Assembly: GCA_036489755.1 (NCBI GenBank)
Contig: DASXFD010000046.1
Coordinates: forward strand, 1 to 64,000
Direction of reading: 5' to 3'
Source of the DNA: JABFXX01 sp036489755
GTDB taxonomy: Bacteria; Myxococcota_A; Polyangia; Haliangiales; Haliangiaceae
DNA length: 64,000 nt
The number at the start of each line of letters is the position of its first letter. The first letter of the stretch is position 1. Shown here piece by piece: positions 41,234 through 50,805 of this stretch. Position numbers and translations under genes: made by a program. The notes below the pieces were generated by a model. It searched no databases. It was not told the DNA's origin and saw only the letters and a list, made by a program, of their open reading frames with translations.

Positions 41234-43648
41234 GTGAATCGAGCCGACGCGGCGCGCCGATACACGGCGTGGATCGAGCGCAACCGCTGGCCGATCGTGC
41301 TCGCCTCGATCGCGATCGCGGTCGGCGCCGGGCTCGTCGCGTCGCGGATCGCGATCCGCGCGGACTTCTCGTACTTGCTGCCGCAGTCGACGCGCTCGGT
41401 GGAAGACCTGCGTGCGATCGAGAAGCGCGCGCGCGTGATCGGCACTGCGATGCTCGCCGTCGAGTCCGATCATCCCGACAGCCGGCGGCGCGCGGCGGTG
41501 TTGGCGCGCGATCGCGCGCTCGCGCTCGGCCCGGACATGATCGCGAGCATCACGTTCGACGAGCGCGTCGAACGCCAGTATGCGTGGACGAATCGCTGGC
41601 TGTTCGCGAGCCTTCCCGATCTCGAGGCCGCGCGCGATGCGCTGCGCCGCGAGCTCGACCACGCCAAGCTCGCCGCGAATCCCTTGTTCGTCTCGCTCGA
41701 CGATTCGCCGCCCGACACCAAGGCCGCCGACGAGCTGCGCGACAAGCTCGCCGATGCCGAGGCGAAGAGCAAAGATCCGGGCGAGCTGGTCAGCAAGAAC
41801 GGCCGCGTGCAGATGATGATCCTGCACCTCGGGTTCTCGACCGGCGACGTCGACAAGGACCGCGAGCTGGTCGCCAAGCTCGACGCGATCGCCGATCAGA
41901 TCCACGCCGAGCTGCCCGACGTCACGCTCGGCGTCGCCGGCGATGCGCCGGTCAGCCTCGCCGAGCACGACGCGATCCTGTCGGGCATGCTGCGCGCGAC
42001 GCTCGTCACGGTCGCGCTCGTCTTGATCGCGCTCGTCTGGTACTTCCGGTCGGCGCTCGCGATCGGTGCGCTGTCGTGGTCGCTCACCGTGGGCACGCTC
42101 GCGACGTTCGCGTTCGCGAAGCTGACGCTCGGCTACTTGAACGCGGCCACCGCGTTCCTGTCGTCGATCGTGATCGGCAACGGCATCAACGTCGGCATCC
42201 TCGTGACCGCGCGATACCTCGAGGAGCTGCGCGCCGGCCGCGCGCCGAGCGTCGCGCTCGCCGCATCGATCGAGACGACGATCGCCGGGACGTTCACGGC
42301 CGCGCTGACCGCGGCGGTCGCCTACGCGTCGCTCGTGATCACCGTGTTCCGCGGCTTCAAGCACTTCGGGATCATCGGCGGGGTCGGCATCCTGTTGTGC
42401 TGGATCAGCGGCTACGTCGTGCTGCCCGCGTGTCTCGCGGTCGCGCGGCGCGCGATCAAGCCCCGCACCGTGCGGCCGACCGCGTGGATCGCGAGTATCT
42501 TGCCGCGCCGGCTCGATCGCGTCGCGATCGTCGCGCTCGCGCTGACCGCGGTCGCGGGCGTGGTCACGGTGAAGTTCCTCACCGGCGATCCGTTCGAGTC
42601 GAACTTTCGCAACCTCAGATCGCGCTCCGACCAGATCGCGCACGCCCAGAAATGGATGACCACGATCGATCAAAACTTCGGTCAGGGCCTCGATTCGGGC
42701 TTCGTGATCGCCGCGCCGAACCGCGCGGACGTGGCGCCGCTCGAGGCGAAGCTGAAGGCGGTCGATGCCGGCAAAGCCGACAAGGACAAGCTGTTCGCGC
42801 GCATCGTCTCGATCGACGACGTGTTGCCGTCGGATCAGGCGAAGAAGCTCGCGGTGCTCGCGGACATTCGCACGCTGCTCTCGGGCAAGGACATGGACGC
42901 GCTCGACGACAAGGAGCGCGCCGAAGCGCAGAAGCTCCGTCCGCCCGACGATCTGCACGCGCTGTCGGCGGACGACGTGCCCGAAGCCGTCGCGTGGCCG
43001 TTCATCGAGTCCGACGGCTCGCGCGGCAAGCTGATGCTCGCGACCTCCGGCAAGGGCTACGAAGTCTGGGACACGCGCGACACGATGCGGTTCGCATCGA
43101 AAGTGCGCGCGCTCGGCCTGCCGCCCGACGTGCACCTCGGCGGCGCGTCGTTCGTGTTCGCCGACGTGATCGCGGGCGTGCTCTCCGACGGGCCGCGCGC
43201 GACGTTCGCGGCGCTGATCGGTGCGGTGATCGTCGTGCTCGTCGTGATCGGCCGCAACCGGTTCGCGTTCGTCACGATCGTGTGCGGCTTGTCGGGCACG
43301 CTGCTCATGCTCGGCATCTCGGCGGTCGCCGGGCTCAAGGTGAACTTCCTCGACTTCGTCGCGCTGCCGATCACCATCGGCATCGGCATCGAGTACTCGG
43401 TGAACATCCTGACGCGCGCGCGGCAGGAAGGCGCCGATCACGCGCGCGAGGTGCTCGCGTCGACTGGCGGCGCGGTCGTGCTGTGCTCGTACACGACTGC
43501 CGTCGGCTACGGCTCGCTGCTGCTGTCGCAGAACCTCGGCATCCGATCGTTCGGCATCGCCGCGATGCTCGGCGAGATCACGTGTCTGTTGGTGGCGCTG
43601 TATCTCGCGCCTTCGCTGTTATGGCTCGTGCGACCGCGAAAGGCGTGA
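41234..43648 (+). CDS. MMPL/RND-family transporter
   Basis: An 804-residue exporter from a GTG start, with two repeats of one plus five membrane helices. TM1 is near 20-38 (WPIVLASIAIAVGAGLVASR). The first five-helix bundle (about 255-400) includes SALAIGALSWSLTVGTLATF, SSIVIGNGINVGILVTARYL and GFKHFGIIGGVGILLCWISG. The second (about 655-795) includes KVNFLDFVALPITIGIGIEY with the polar GIGxEY-type proton-path residues, and NLGIRSFGIAAMLGEI. Two periplasmic porter domains lie between. Relatives include HpnN-type hopanoid and lipid exporters. The 3' end overlaps the convergent flippase gene by 71 bases. Confidence 0.9.
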   Translation: MNRADAARRYTAWIERNRWPIVLASIAIAVGAGLVASRIAIRADFSYLLPQSTRSVEDLRAIEKRARVIGTAMLAVESDHPDSRRRAAVLARDRALALGPDMIASITFDERVERQYAWTNRWLFASLPDLEAARDALRRELDHAKLAANPLFVSLDDSPPDTKAADELRDKLADAEAKSKDPGELVSKNGRVQMMILHLGFSTGDVDKDRELVAKLDAIADQIHAELPDVTLGVAGDAPVSLAEHDAILSGMLRATLVTVALVLIALVWYFRSALAIGALSWSLTVGTLATFAFAKLTLGYLNAATAFLSSIVIGNGINVGILVTARYLEELRAGRAPSVALAASIETTIAGTFTAALTAAVAYASLVITVFRGFKHFGIIGGVGILLCWISGYVVLPACLAVARRAIKPRTVRPTAWIASILPRRLDRVAIVALALTAVAGVVTVKFLTGDPFESNFRNLRSRSDQIAHAQKWMTTIDQNFGQGLDSGFVIAAPNRADVAPLEAKLKAVDAGKADKDKLFARIVSIDDVLPSDQAKKLAVLADIRTLLSGKDMDALDDKERAEAQKLRPPDDLHALSADDVPEAVAWPFIESDGSRGKLMLATSGKGYEVWDTRDTMRFASKVRALGLPPDVHLGGASFVFADVIAGVLSDGPRATFAALIGAVIVVLVVIGRNRFAFVTIVCGLSGTLLMLGISAVAGLKVNFLDFVALPITIGIGIEYSVNILTRARQEGADHAREVLASTGGAVVLCSYTTAVGYGSLLLSQNLGIRSFGIAAMLGEITCLLVALYLAPSLLWLVRPRKA

Positions 43649-45023
43649 CGCCTTCGAGCCGCGCGAGCAATGCGGCGTAGACGATGACGATCGCCGCGGC
43701 CGCGCAGGCGAGCCGCAACGGGCCGGCCGGCAAGAAAACACGCGCGGCCTCGCCGGCGATCGCCGCGCCGAGCGCGCACACCGCGACACGACCGAGCGGC
43801 GCGAGGTACGCGCGCAACGTGAGTTGCGCGAGCGGCAGCGCGAGCACGAGCAAGACCGCGAACGCGATCGGATACGCGGCGGCCCACGCCCATGCGATCG
43901 CGGTGAAGTCGGATCCGAGCGCGCCGGCGATCGCGAACGCGGCCGGCAGCACGATGGCGGCGACCGCGTGATACGCGAGCACGCGACGTGCCGCGCCGAC
44001 GCCGGCGAGCATCGGCGGGAGCTCGAACGAGCACACGCGCAGCGCGCCGACCGCGCACAGGATCCGCGCGGCGGTCGCGGCGGCGTGCGGCAGCGTCCCG
44101 TAGAGCGCGGCGAGCAGATCGTCGGCCTCGAGCGCGATGAACACCAAGATCGGCGCGAGCGCGAGCGCGTTCTGCCGCGTGAAGCGAACGAGATCCGCGC
44201 CGACCTCGCGGCTCGTCGCGAGCACCGGATAGGCGACCTCGGCGGTCATCGTCGAGACCAGCTTGACGACGTCGAGCACGGCCTCGTACGCGAGCCGATA
44301 TGCGCCGACCGCGGCGTTGCCGAAGTACGCGCCGACGACGAGATAGTCGGCGCTCGCGTACGCGTAGTAGAGGAGCTCGCCGCCCGACAGCGCGCCGGCG
44401 AACCGCGCCGCACGCACGGCGGCGCCGCGATCGAACGAGGCGCGCGGCCGCCACGGCTCGCGGAGCTGGATCGCGAACGTCGTCACGATCGTGTTGATGA
44501 TCGGCGCGAGCGCGAAGCACCACACGTGCTCGCCCGCGTATGCGAGCGAGAGCTTCGCGACCATCTCGGTCACGCCGGCGATCACGCGAATCGTCGACAG
44601 CTCGCCGAACCGCAACGCGCGGCGCATCCGCGCTTCCGGCACCACCGAGCCGGCTTGCACGACGAGCCGGATGCCGTATGCGGCGAGCAAGCTCGCGACG
44701 ATCGGCTCGGCGATCGCGCCGATCACCGGGCGCAGCGCGACGAGCAGCGCGAGCATGCCGCCGGCCGCGCCGAGGTTCAGCCAGAACACCGTCGATTCGT
44801 GCTCGGGATCGCGGACGAGCGACGCGCCGAGCATCATGCCGCCGAGCCGATCGAGGATCGGAAACAGCGCGATCGCGAGCGTCGCGGCGCCGAAGTCCGC
44901 CGTCGTGACCCACAGCCGGATGCAGACGAGCGTCGAGACGAGGTCGAACAGGCCGAGCAGCGCGCTGGCGGCGGCGACGAACGCGGTCGCGCGCGCGACG
45001 ATCGTGCCGCGCGGCGAGCTCAG
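43578..45023 (-). CDS. polysaccharide flippase (Wzx/MATE-like)
   Basis: A polytopic protein of about 481 residues with 12-14 helices. RLWVTTADFGAATLAIALFP follows TM1, and later segments include GALSGGELLYYAYASADYLV, VVGAYFGNAAVGAYRLAYEA and LAPILVFIALEADDLLAALY, which are typical of oligosaccharide flippases. No ATG, GTG or TTG lies near the natural N-terminus. The best candidate is a CTG at 45023 that overlaps the upstream TGA as CTGA, with GGAG 10 bases before it. A GTG at 45107 would overlap the upstream gene by 88 bases and adds Arg-rich noise. It probably moves a lipid-linked glycan together with the adjacent genes. Confidence 0.75.
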   Translation of the reverse strand: MSSPRGTIVARATAFVAAASALLGLFDLVSTLVCIRLWVTTADFGAATLAIALFPILDRLGGMMLGASLVRDPEHESTVFWLNLGAAGGMLALLVALRPVIGAIAEPIVASLLAAYGIRLVVQAGSVVPEARMRRALRFGELSTIRVIAGVTEMVAKLSLAYAGEHVWCFALAPIINTIVTTFAIQLREPWRPRASFDRGAAVRAARFAGALSGGELLYYAYASADYLVVGAYFGNAAVGAYRLAYEAVLDVVKLVSTMTAEVAYPVLATSREVGADLVRFTRQNALALAPILVFIALEADDLLAALYGTLPHAAATAARILCAVGALRVCSFELPPMLAGVGAARRVLAYHAVAAIVLPAAFAIAGALGSDFTAIAWAWAAAYPIAFAVLLVLALPLAQLTLRAYLAPLGRVAVCALGAAIAGEAARVFLPAGPLRLACAAAAIVIVYAALLARLEGVTPFAVARAITAKARDTAPPTDT

Positions 45024-46159
45024 GGCGTGGCTTCTCCGAGCGGGACTTCGCTGACTGCTCGCGCCGCCGCGACCTCGCGCACGCGCCGCGCGCCGCCCTC
45101 GTGCCACAGGCCCCAGCCACCGAGGGTCAGCGTGAACACGACCTGCGCGATGTAGACGAGGAACACGTAGGCGGCGCCCGGGCCGAGCACGATCGATGTC
45201 GGGAAGTACATCGTCATGCCCGCGTAGATGCCGAGCTGGAAGAAGCCGATAAGGCCCGGCGGCCCGGGAATCAGGATCGCGCAGCTGAGCATGCCCAACA
45301 GGCCGACCGACTCGAGGAACGTGATGCTCGAGCCGTCGGCGTGCACGATGCCGCAGCCGATCGCGAGCAGCCACATGCCGAGCGCGTTGAAGCCCCAGTA
45401 GATCGTCGTCTCGACGACAAAGCCGAGCGCGTCCCGACCGCGGCGCAGCACGTGAAGGCCGTCGGCGAGCTTCTCGAACAGGTTCGTCAGCTTCGTCGCG
45501 AGCGCGGGCGACACCCTGCCGATCGTCGCGACGGTCGCGCGATGTGCGAACGGCCGCGCGAAGTAGAACACCGCGAGCACCGCGAGCGCCGCCGTGAACG
45601 CCGCGAGCACGACGAACGCGCTCGCGCGCACGTCCGCGATCGAGATCGACAGCGACGCGACCTTCTCCGGCAGCGGCTGGATCGTCGGCACGCACAGCAA
45701 CACGATGGCGAGCACGAGCGAGATGAACAGCCCGTCGATCACGCGCTCGGCGATGATCGACGACGTCGCCGCGGTCATCGTGAGCGCCGGCCGATCCGGG
45801 CGGGCCTCTTCGGGGCGGGTCCGTAGCATGTACGGCCGCGCGAGCTCGCCGAGCCGGAACGGCAACAGCAGGATCGCGGCGAACCCCGCCGACGACACCG
45901 CGAACAGCCTCAGCTTCGGCTCGTCGACGACCGAGCGCAGCAGGTAGCGCCAGCGCACGCTGCGAAACCACCACATGCCGGCGAGCGCCGGCAAATACAG
46001 CGCGAGCCCCCACCAACGCACGTTCGAGAAGTCGCCGCCGTCGGGCACGAGCTTGAGACCACCGCGCGTGATCGCGAGCACGAGGCCGACGGTGATCAGC
46101 ACCGAGGCGACGAGCTTCACCGCGTGCCGGCGCACGAACGAGGGCGGGGCAGAAGGCAC
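45020..46159 (-). CDS. lysylphosphatidylglycerol synthase-like TM (YbhN/AglD-type) protein
   Basis: A 379-residue membrane protein from a GTG start with about eight helices. WWFRSVRWRYLLRSV followed by SAGFAAILLLPFRLGELARP matches the conserved R-x-x-R-W and P-x-R-x-G-E-x-x-R-P signature of the flippase-like LPG_synthase_TM family. SSIIAERVIDGLFISLVLAI and GPPGLIGFFQLGIYAGM are further family elements. There is no catalytic MprF synthase domain. Members are thought to move lipids or glycolipids. It is coupled to the flippase gene by a 4-base CTGA overlap. Confidence 0.88.
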   Translation of the reverse strand: MPSAPPSFVRRHAVKLVASVLITVGLVLAITRGGLKLVPDGGDFSNVRWWGLALYLPALAGMWWFRSVRWRYLLRSVVDEPKLRLFAVSSAGFAAILLLPFRLGELARPYMLRTRPEEARPDRPALTMTAATSSIIAERVIDGLFISLVLAIVLLCVPTIQPLPEKVASLSISIADVRASAFVVLAAFTAALAVLAVFYFARPFAHRATVATIGRVSPALATKLTNLFEKLADGLHVLRRGRDALGFVVETTIYWGFNALGMWLLAIGCGIVHADGSSITFLESVGLLGMLSCAILIPGPPGLIGFFQLGIYAGMTMYFPTSIVLGPGAAYVFLVYIAQVVFTLTLGGWGLWHEGGARRVREVAAARAVSEVPLGEATP

Positions 46160-46265
46160 TTGGGCGGGTCTATATCATGCGAGGCTGCGGGCCGCTTCCG
46201 GCAATCCTCGGCGAGCCGATCGCGGATGGTTCCAGCCGATCGCTGGATCTGGTATCCAGCCGGGC

Positions 46266-47693
46266 ATGCCCCAGCGCGCCCCGCGCGACACGACGCTGTT
46301 CGCGCTCGGTCTGATCGCGCTGTTCGGCGCGATCTACGTGATCGTCGCGTACTTCGCGCTTGATCGTTTTCCGTACTCCGGCGACGAGTACAGCCTGTCG
46401 CTGCAGGCCCAGCTGTTCGCGAAGGGCATGTTGAAGGCGGCCGCGCCGGCGCACCTCGAGTGGCTCCGCCTCGATCACGTGGTGATCGATTCGTTCATTC
46501 GCTCGAAGTACCCGCCCGGCGCGTCGGCGCTGCTCGCGATCGGTGCGCGCCACGGCTGCGCGTGGCTCGTCACGCCGATCGAAGGCACGTTCACGATCGC
46601 GCTGGTCTGGCACTCGGTGCGGCGGATCCTCGGCGGGAGACCCGCGCTGGTCGCGCTCGTCGCGCTCGGGCTCACCCCGCTGTTCGTGATCGATGCGGCG
46701 TCGTTCTACCCACACGCGCCGGCGCTGGCGTTCCTCGCGATCGCGTTCGCCGGCGTGACCGCGTGGACGATCTCGCGGCGCACGTGGCACCTCGTGCTCG
46801 TCGGCGCGGCAATCGGCGCGGCGTTCCTCGTGCGGCCGACCGACGCGTTGTTCTTCGGGATCGCGATGCTCGTGTTCCGGTCGCCGCGCGCCGTCATCGT
46901 ACCCGCGCTCGCGGCGATCCCGTTCGTCGCGGTGAACCTGTGGTACCAGCAGCAGCAGTTCGGCTCGCCGTTCGCCGACGGCTATCACGCGTTCGAGCCG
47001 ACCTACATCGCGATCTACGGCGCGGCCGCCGCGAAGCACGCGCTGTCGTGGCAGCACCTGTTCAGCGCCACGCAATGGTGGAACCACGTCGACATCTTCG
47101 GCGAATTCTGCCTGCAATGGACGATCCCCGGCACCGTGATCGCGGCGCTGTTCGGCGCCGTCGCCGTCGACGATACCGAGCCGTCCGCGCGCATGCGCCG
47201 CTTCTCGATCGCGCTCGTGGCCGTGTACTGCATCACGCTGACGATCATGGTCTCGGATCCCGACGACGGGCCGCACACGCGCTACTTGTCGCCGGTCCTG
47301 ATCCCGCTCGCGCTGCTCGCCGCCAACGGGTTCGCGCCGCTGTGCGAGGCGATCCGCGGCAAGCTCGGGCCGCTCGTCCAGCGCGTGCTCGTCGTGCTCG
47401 CGGTGCTGTTCGGGCTCGCGCAGCTCGGCTCGTATCTCCAGGATCGCATCCCGAAGCAGTGGAAGCGCGAAGGCCTATATCAGGTCACGCACGACCTCGC
47501 GCCGGGCAGCGTCGTGATCGTCCGCGCGCAGTATCCGACGCGCTTCGCGCGCAACGGGCCGTTCTTCGACGGCGTGTTGTACTTGTCGGCGCCACCGGAG
47601 ACCTCGGTGGACGAGGTCGCGGCCGCGTATCCCGGCCGGCCGCTCTATGTCGCGCACGAGGGCATCCCGTGGACGCTCGAGCGCGCCCGCTGA
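46266..47693 (+). CDS. GT39-type membrane glycosyltransferase
   Basis: A 475-residue polytopic enzyme (about 10-11 helices). The first outward loop carries the Asp-Glu catalytic pair in RFPYSGDEYSLSLQAQLFAK. RSKYPPGASALLAIGARHGC follows, as in PMT_2/ArnT-like proteins. The C-terminal soluble tail (about 400-475) has a mixed alpha/beta fold (GSVVIVRAQYPTRFARNGPF). Enzymes of this type use a polyprenyl-phosphate sugar donor at the outer face of the membrane. It is divergent from the LPG_synthase-like gene and is followed after 7 bases by a second GT39-type gene. Confidence 0.85.
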   Translation: MPQRAPRDTTLFALGLIALFGAIYVIVAYFALDRFPYSGDEYSLSLQAQLFAKGMLKAAAPAHLEWLRLDHVVIDSFIRSKYPPGASALLAIGARHGCAWLVTPIEGTFTIALVWHSVRRILGGRPALVALVALGLTPLFVIDAASFYPHAPALAFLAIAFAGVTAWTISRRTWHLVLVGAAIGAAFLVRPTDALFFGIAMLVFRSPRAVIVPALAAIPFVAVNLWYQQQQFGSPFADGYHAFEPTYIAIYGAAAAKHALSWQHLFSATQWWNHVDIFGEFCLQWTIPGTVIAALFGAVAVDDTEPSARMRRFSIALVAVYCITLTIMVSDPDDGPHTRYLSPVLIPLALLAANGFAPLCEAIRGKLGPLVQRVLVVLAVLFGLAQLGSYLQDRIPKQWKREGLYQVTHDLAPGSVVIVRAQYPTRFARNGPFFDGVLYLSAPPETSVDEVAAAYPGRPLYVAHEGIPWTLERAR

Positions 47694-47700
47694 ACCGACG

Positions 47701-49173
47701 ATGACGCGCAAGCAACTGCTGCTCTTGCTCGCGCTATGCGCCGCGTTGCGCGCGGTGTCGCTGTTCCGGCCGTGCCTCTCCGATGACGAAGCGACGTACT
47801 CCGTGGTCGGCCGCGAGATGCTGCACGGTCGCGCGCTCTACCGCGACGTGGTCGACCACAAGCCGCCGCTCATCTACCTCGTCAACGAAGCGACGCAGGC
47901 GATCGGTGGACCGATCGGCGGCCAGGTGCTGCTGCACTTGCTCTTGATCGTCGTCGTGTGGGGCACGGGGCTCGTGCTCGGCAAGATCGCCGCGCGCCAA
48001 GGCACCGATCCGTGGCTCGCGGCGCTGCTCTACGTCGTCTTCACGACCACGCTCGTCGACACCGACTCGATCGCCGCGAACTGCGAGCTGTTCATGATGT
48101 TGCCGCTGTGCGCGTCGGTGTACGCGTTCTTGCGCGGCGGCCTCGCACAGCTCGCGCTCGCCGGCGCGCTCGTCGGCTGCGCGATGCTGTTCAAGTACCA
48201 GGCGGGCATCCAGCTGCCGCTCTATGCGGTCGCGTTGATCGTCGCGCAGCGAAACATGCCGTCGAAGATCATCGTCGGCGGGCTCGCGCTTGCGGCGGGA
48301 ACGGCGCTGCCGATCGCGCTCGCGGTCGTGTGGCTGCACGCGATCCACGCCTGGCCGTGGGCGTGGTTCTGGTTCCGCTTCAACTTCTCGTACATCGATG
48401 CGGGCGGCCGGCTCGCGATGGCGAGGCAGATGATCGTGCGCGTCGGCTTCGTCGCGATCGCGGCGCTGCCGCTCTACGCGTGTGCGGTCGTCGCGATCCG
48501 CCGCCAGCGCCGCTGGTTCTTGCTCGGCTGGCTCGCGGTCAGCGTGCTCGCCGTGATGGTCGGCGGCCGGTTCTTCGGCCACTACTTCCATCAGATCACG
48601 GCTCCGCTCGCCGTCATCGCAGCGCCGGCGGCCGAGCGGTTTCGTGCGCGCACGCGCGCCGGGTTCATCGCCGCGCTCGCGGTGCCGGCCGCGATCTTCT
48701 TCGCGCTTGCCGCCGCGCACGGCCCGGTGATGCGCGCCGCCGGCGAGCCCGATCCCGATTACGAAAACGTCATCGCGTGGCTCGACGATCATGGCGCGCG
48801 CAGCGAGTCGCTGTGCATCTGGGGCAACTCGCCGGTGCTGTACTTCGAGGCACAGCGTCCGCTCGGTTGTCGGTTCGTGTTCGCGAATTACCTGACGGGC
48901 CTGTCGCCGGCGACTCCATCGCAGACCGATCCGCGCACGGACTCGGCAAAGAACGTGGTTCCGCAGGCGTGGGACATGCTCGAGGCCGACCTGGCCGAGC
49001 GCCAGCCGATGTTCATCGTCGACGGCTCGCCGGGCAACATCGGCTTCTACGCGAAGTATCCGCCGGAGGAGTTTCCGCGACTCGCGAAGATCTTGGCGTG
49101 CCGGTACCGGGCCGCGGCGCTCGTCGACGGCATGCGGATCTACCAGCGGCTCGTCGCGCCACGCTGCCGGTAG
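47701..49173 (+). CDS. GT39-type membrane glycosyltransferase
   Basis: A 490-residue polytopic enzyme. The catalytic Asp-Asp-Glu lies in RPCLSDDEATYSVVGREML (about 22-40), followed by the strongly conserved YRDVVDHKPPLIYLVNEATQ typical of family 39 transferases. Helices fill about 60-340, and the C-terminal domain (about 365-490) includes RSESLCIWGNSPVLYFEAQR, a stretch common in bacterial glycan-assembly GT39 proteins. The donor is expected to be polyprenyl-phosphate-linked. It lies 7 bases after the preceding transferase, so the two form one operon. Confidence 0.88.
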   Translation: MTRKQLLLLLALCAALRAVSLFRPCLSDDEATYSVVGREMLHGRALYRDVVDHKPPLIYLVNEATQAIGGPIGGQVLLHLLLIVVVWGTGLVLGKIAARQGTDPWLAALLYVVFTTTLVDTDSIAANCELFMMLPLCASVYAFLRGGLAQLALAGALVGCAMLFKYQAGIQLPLYAVALIVAQRNMPSKIIVGGLALAAGTALPIALAVVWLHAIHAWPWAWFWFRFNFSYIDAGGRLAMARQMIVRVGFVAIAALPLYACAVVAIRRQRRWFLLGWLAVSVLAVMVGGRFFGHYFHQITAPLAVIAAPAAERFRARTRAGFIAALAVPAAIFFALAAAHGPVMRAAGEPDPDYENVIAWLDDHGARSESLCIWGNSPVLYFEAQRPLGCRFVFANYLTGLSPATPSQTDPRTDSAKNVVPQAWDMLEADLAERQPMFIVDGSPGNIGFYAKYPPEEFPRLAKILACRYRAAALVDGMRIYQRLVAPRCR

Positions 49174-49192
49174 CGCGCGTACGCTCCCCGCC

Positions 49193-50032
49193 ATGCCCGA
49201 GCAACCCGGCGATCATCCCGGCCACGATCGCAACCCGCAGGCCAAGCAGATGGCCGACGAGTCGATGGTGCGCACGCTCGCCGCGCAGATCGACGCCATC
49301 TGGCCGCAGGAACGGCCGATCGTCGCCGCGTACGCCCCGCCGCCGGCGCGCATCCTCGACGTCGGCTGCGGGACCGGCGAGTTCACGTCGCGGATCGCGC
49401 GCGAGCTGCCGCACGCGACCGCGGTCGGCGTCGATCTCGTCGAATCGAGCCTCGAGCTCGCACGCACGCGCACGGCGGATCTCGGCGCGCGCGTTCGCTT
49501 CGAGCGCGGCGACGCGTACGAGCTCGCGTTCGGCGACGCAGCGTTCGATCTCGTCGCGTGCCGCCACGTGCTGCAGGCGATCCCCGATGCGCCGCGCGTG
49601 CTCGCGGAGCTCGTGCGCGTGGTCGCGCCGGGCGGTCGCCTGCACGTGATCGCCGAGGACTACGGGATGATCCACGCGGTGTCGTCGAAGGTCGATCTCG
49701 CGAAGTTCTGGTTCGAGGCGCCGCGCGCGTTCGCGCGTTCGACCGGCACGGATCTGCACGTCGGGCGGCACGTCGCCGGCCACCTTCACGCCCTGCCGGT
49801 CGACGACATCCGCATGCACTACATCGCGGTCGACACGGTGCGCGTGCCGCGCGCGACGTTCGCCGCGATCTTCGACGCGTGGCGCGACGGCTACGTCGAG
49901 CCGCTCGCCGCGGTGCTCGATCGTCCCGAGGCCGAGGTCCGCGCCGCGTTCGAAGCGACCATCGACGCGATCCGCGATCCGAACGGCTTCGCGCTGTGGC
50001 TCGTGCCGCTCGTGACCGCGCGCCGCCGCTGA
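49193..50032 (+). CDS. UbiE-like class I methyltransferase
   Basis: A 279-residue SAM-dependent methyltransferase. Motif I is RILDVGCGTGEFTSRIAREL (about 53-72), with the acidic residue in AVGVDLVESSLELA. Motif II is FDLVACRHVLQAIPDAPRVL and motif III VAPGGRLHVIAEDYG. The N-terminus is His/Pro-rich. The C-terminal about 110 residues (RDGYVEPLAAVLDRPEAEVR) are an accessory domain that should set specificity. Only 19 bases separate it from the GT39 operon, so a role in lipid or glycan modification is plausible. Confidence 0.85.
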   Translation: MPEQPGDHPGHDRNPQAKQMADESMVRTLAAQIDAIWPQERPIVAAYAPPPARILDVGCGTGEFTSRIARELPHATAVGVDLVESSLELARTRTADLGARVRFERGDAYELAFGDAAFDLVACRHVLQAIPDAPRVLAELVRVVAPGGRLHVIAEDYGMIHAVSSKVDLAKFWFEAPRAFARSTGTDLHVGRHVAGHLHALPVDDIRMHYIAVDTVRVPRATFAAIFDAWRDGYVEPLAAVLDRPEAEVRAAFEATIDAIRDPNGFALWLVPLVTARRR

Positions 50033-50073
50033 ACTACGAAATCTCCCGACGGATCGTGCGCTAAACTTTCGGC

Positions 50074-50757
50074 ATGCGAGTCCTCGTGACAGGAGCAAAT
50101 CGTGGCATCGGACACGAGCTCGTTCGTCAGCTCGTCGAGCGCGGCGACGACGTCGATGCCGTCAGCCGCACCGCGGCCGAAGTCATGTACGAAGACACAT
50201 CGACCGATTCGAAGGTGCGCACGTTCCGCTGCGACATCGCCGACGATTCGAGCGTGCGCGCGCTCGCGGCGGATCTTGGCGACGGCGCGATCGACATGGT
50301 CGTCAACAGCGCCGGCGTCGGCGGCGGCCCGCGCCAGTCGTTGCGCGATCTCGATTTTGCCGAGGCGCTTCGCACGTACAACGTCGACGCGCTCGGCGCG
50401 CTGCGCGTCTCGCTCGCGCTGTTGCCGCACCTGCGCCGCGGCGCGGTCAAGAAGCTCGTCCACGTCACGAGCGGGCTCGGCTCGATCGGAGACAACCGCA
50501 GCGGCGGCTCGTACGCGTATCGGATGGCGAAAGCCGCGCTCAACATGATGTCGAAGAACCTCGCGATCGAGCTCCGCGCCGAAGGCATCACGTCGATCGT
50601 GATCAGCCCGGGCTGGGTCCAGACCGACATGGGCGGCCCACACGCGCCGGTCACGCCGCAAGAATCGGTGCGCGGCATGCTGCGCGTGATCGAGAGCGCT
50701 ACGCTCGCCGAGAGCGGCGAGTTTCTCGACTGGAAGGGCGGCCGCTACCCGTATTAG
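50074..50757 (+). CDS. short-chain dehydrogenase/reductase
   Basis: A 227-residue classical SDR. The cofactor loop is VLVTGANRGIGHELVRQL (TGxxxGxG at 6-13), then CDIADDSSV and VVNSAGVGGG. The catalytic residues are Ser in HVTSGLGSIGD and Tyr/Lys in YAYRMAKAALNMM. The C-terminal SPGWVQTDMGGPHAPVTPQE is typical of SDRs with substrates bound by a flexible loop. Myxobacterial CsgA is also an SDR, but many paralogues exist, so no developmental role is claimed. A TAAACT box 6 bases before the ATG could make the mRNA nearly leaderless. Confidence 0.88.
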   Translation: MRVLVTGANRGIGHELVRQLVERGDDVDAVSRTAAEVMYEDTSTDSKVRTFRCDIADDSSVRALAADLGDGAIDMVVNSAGVGGGPRQSLRDLDFAEALRTYNVDALGALRVSLALLPHLRRGAVKKLVHVTSGLGSIGDNRSGGSYAYRMAKAALNMMSKNLAIELRAEGITSIVISPGWVQTDMGGPHAPVTPQESVRGMLRVIESATLAESGEFLDWKGGRYPY

Positions 50758-50805
50758 CGGTCCGGCGAGCGGACAAAGCAGGCCGGCCGCTACTAGGCTC
50801 GCGCG

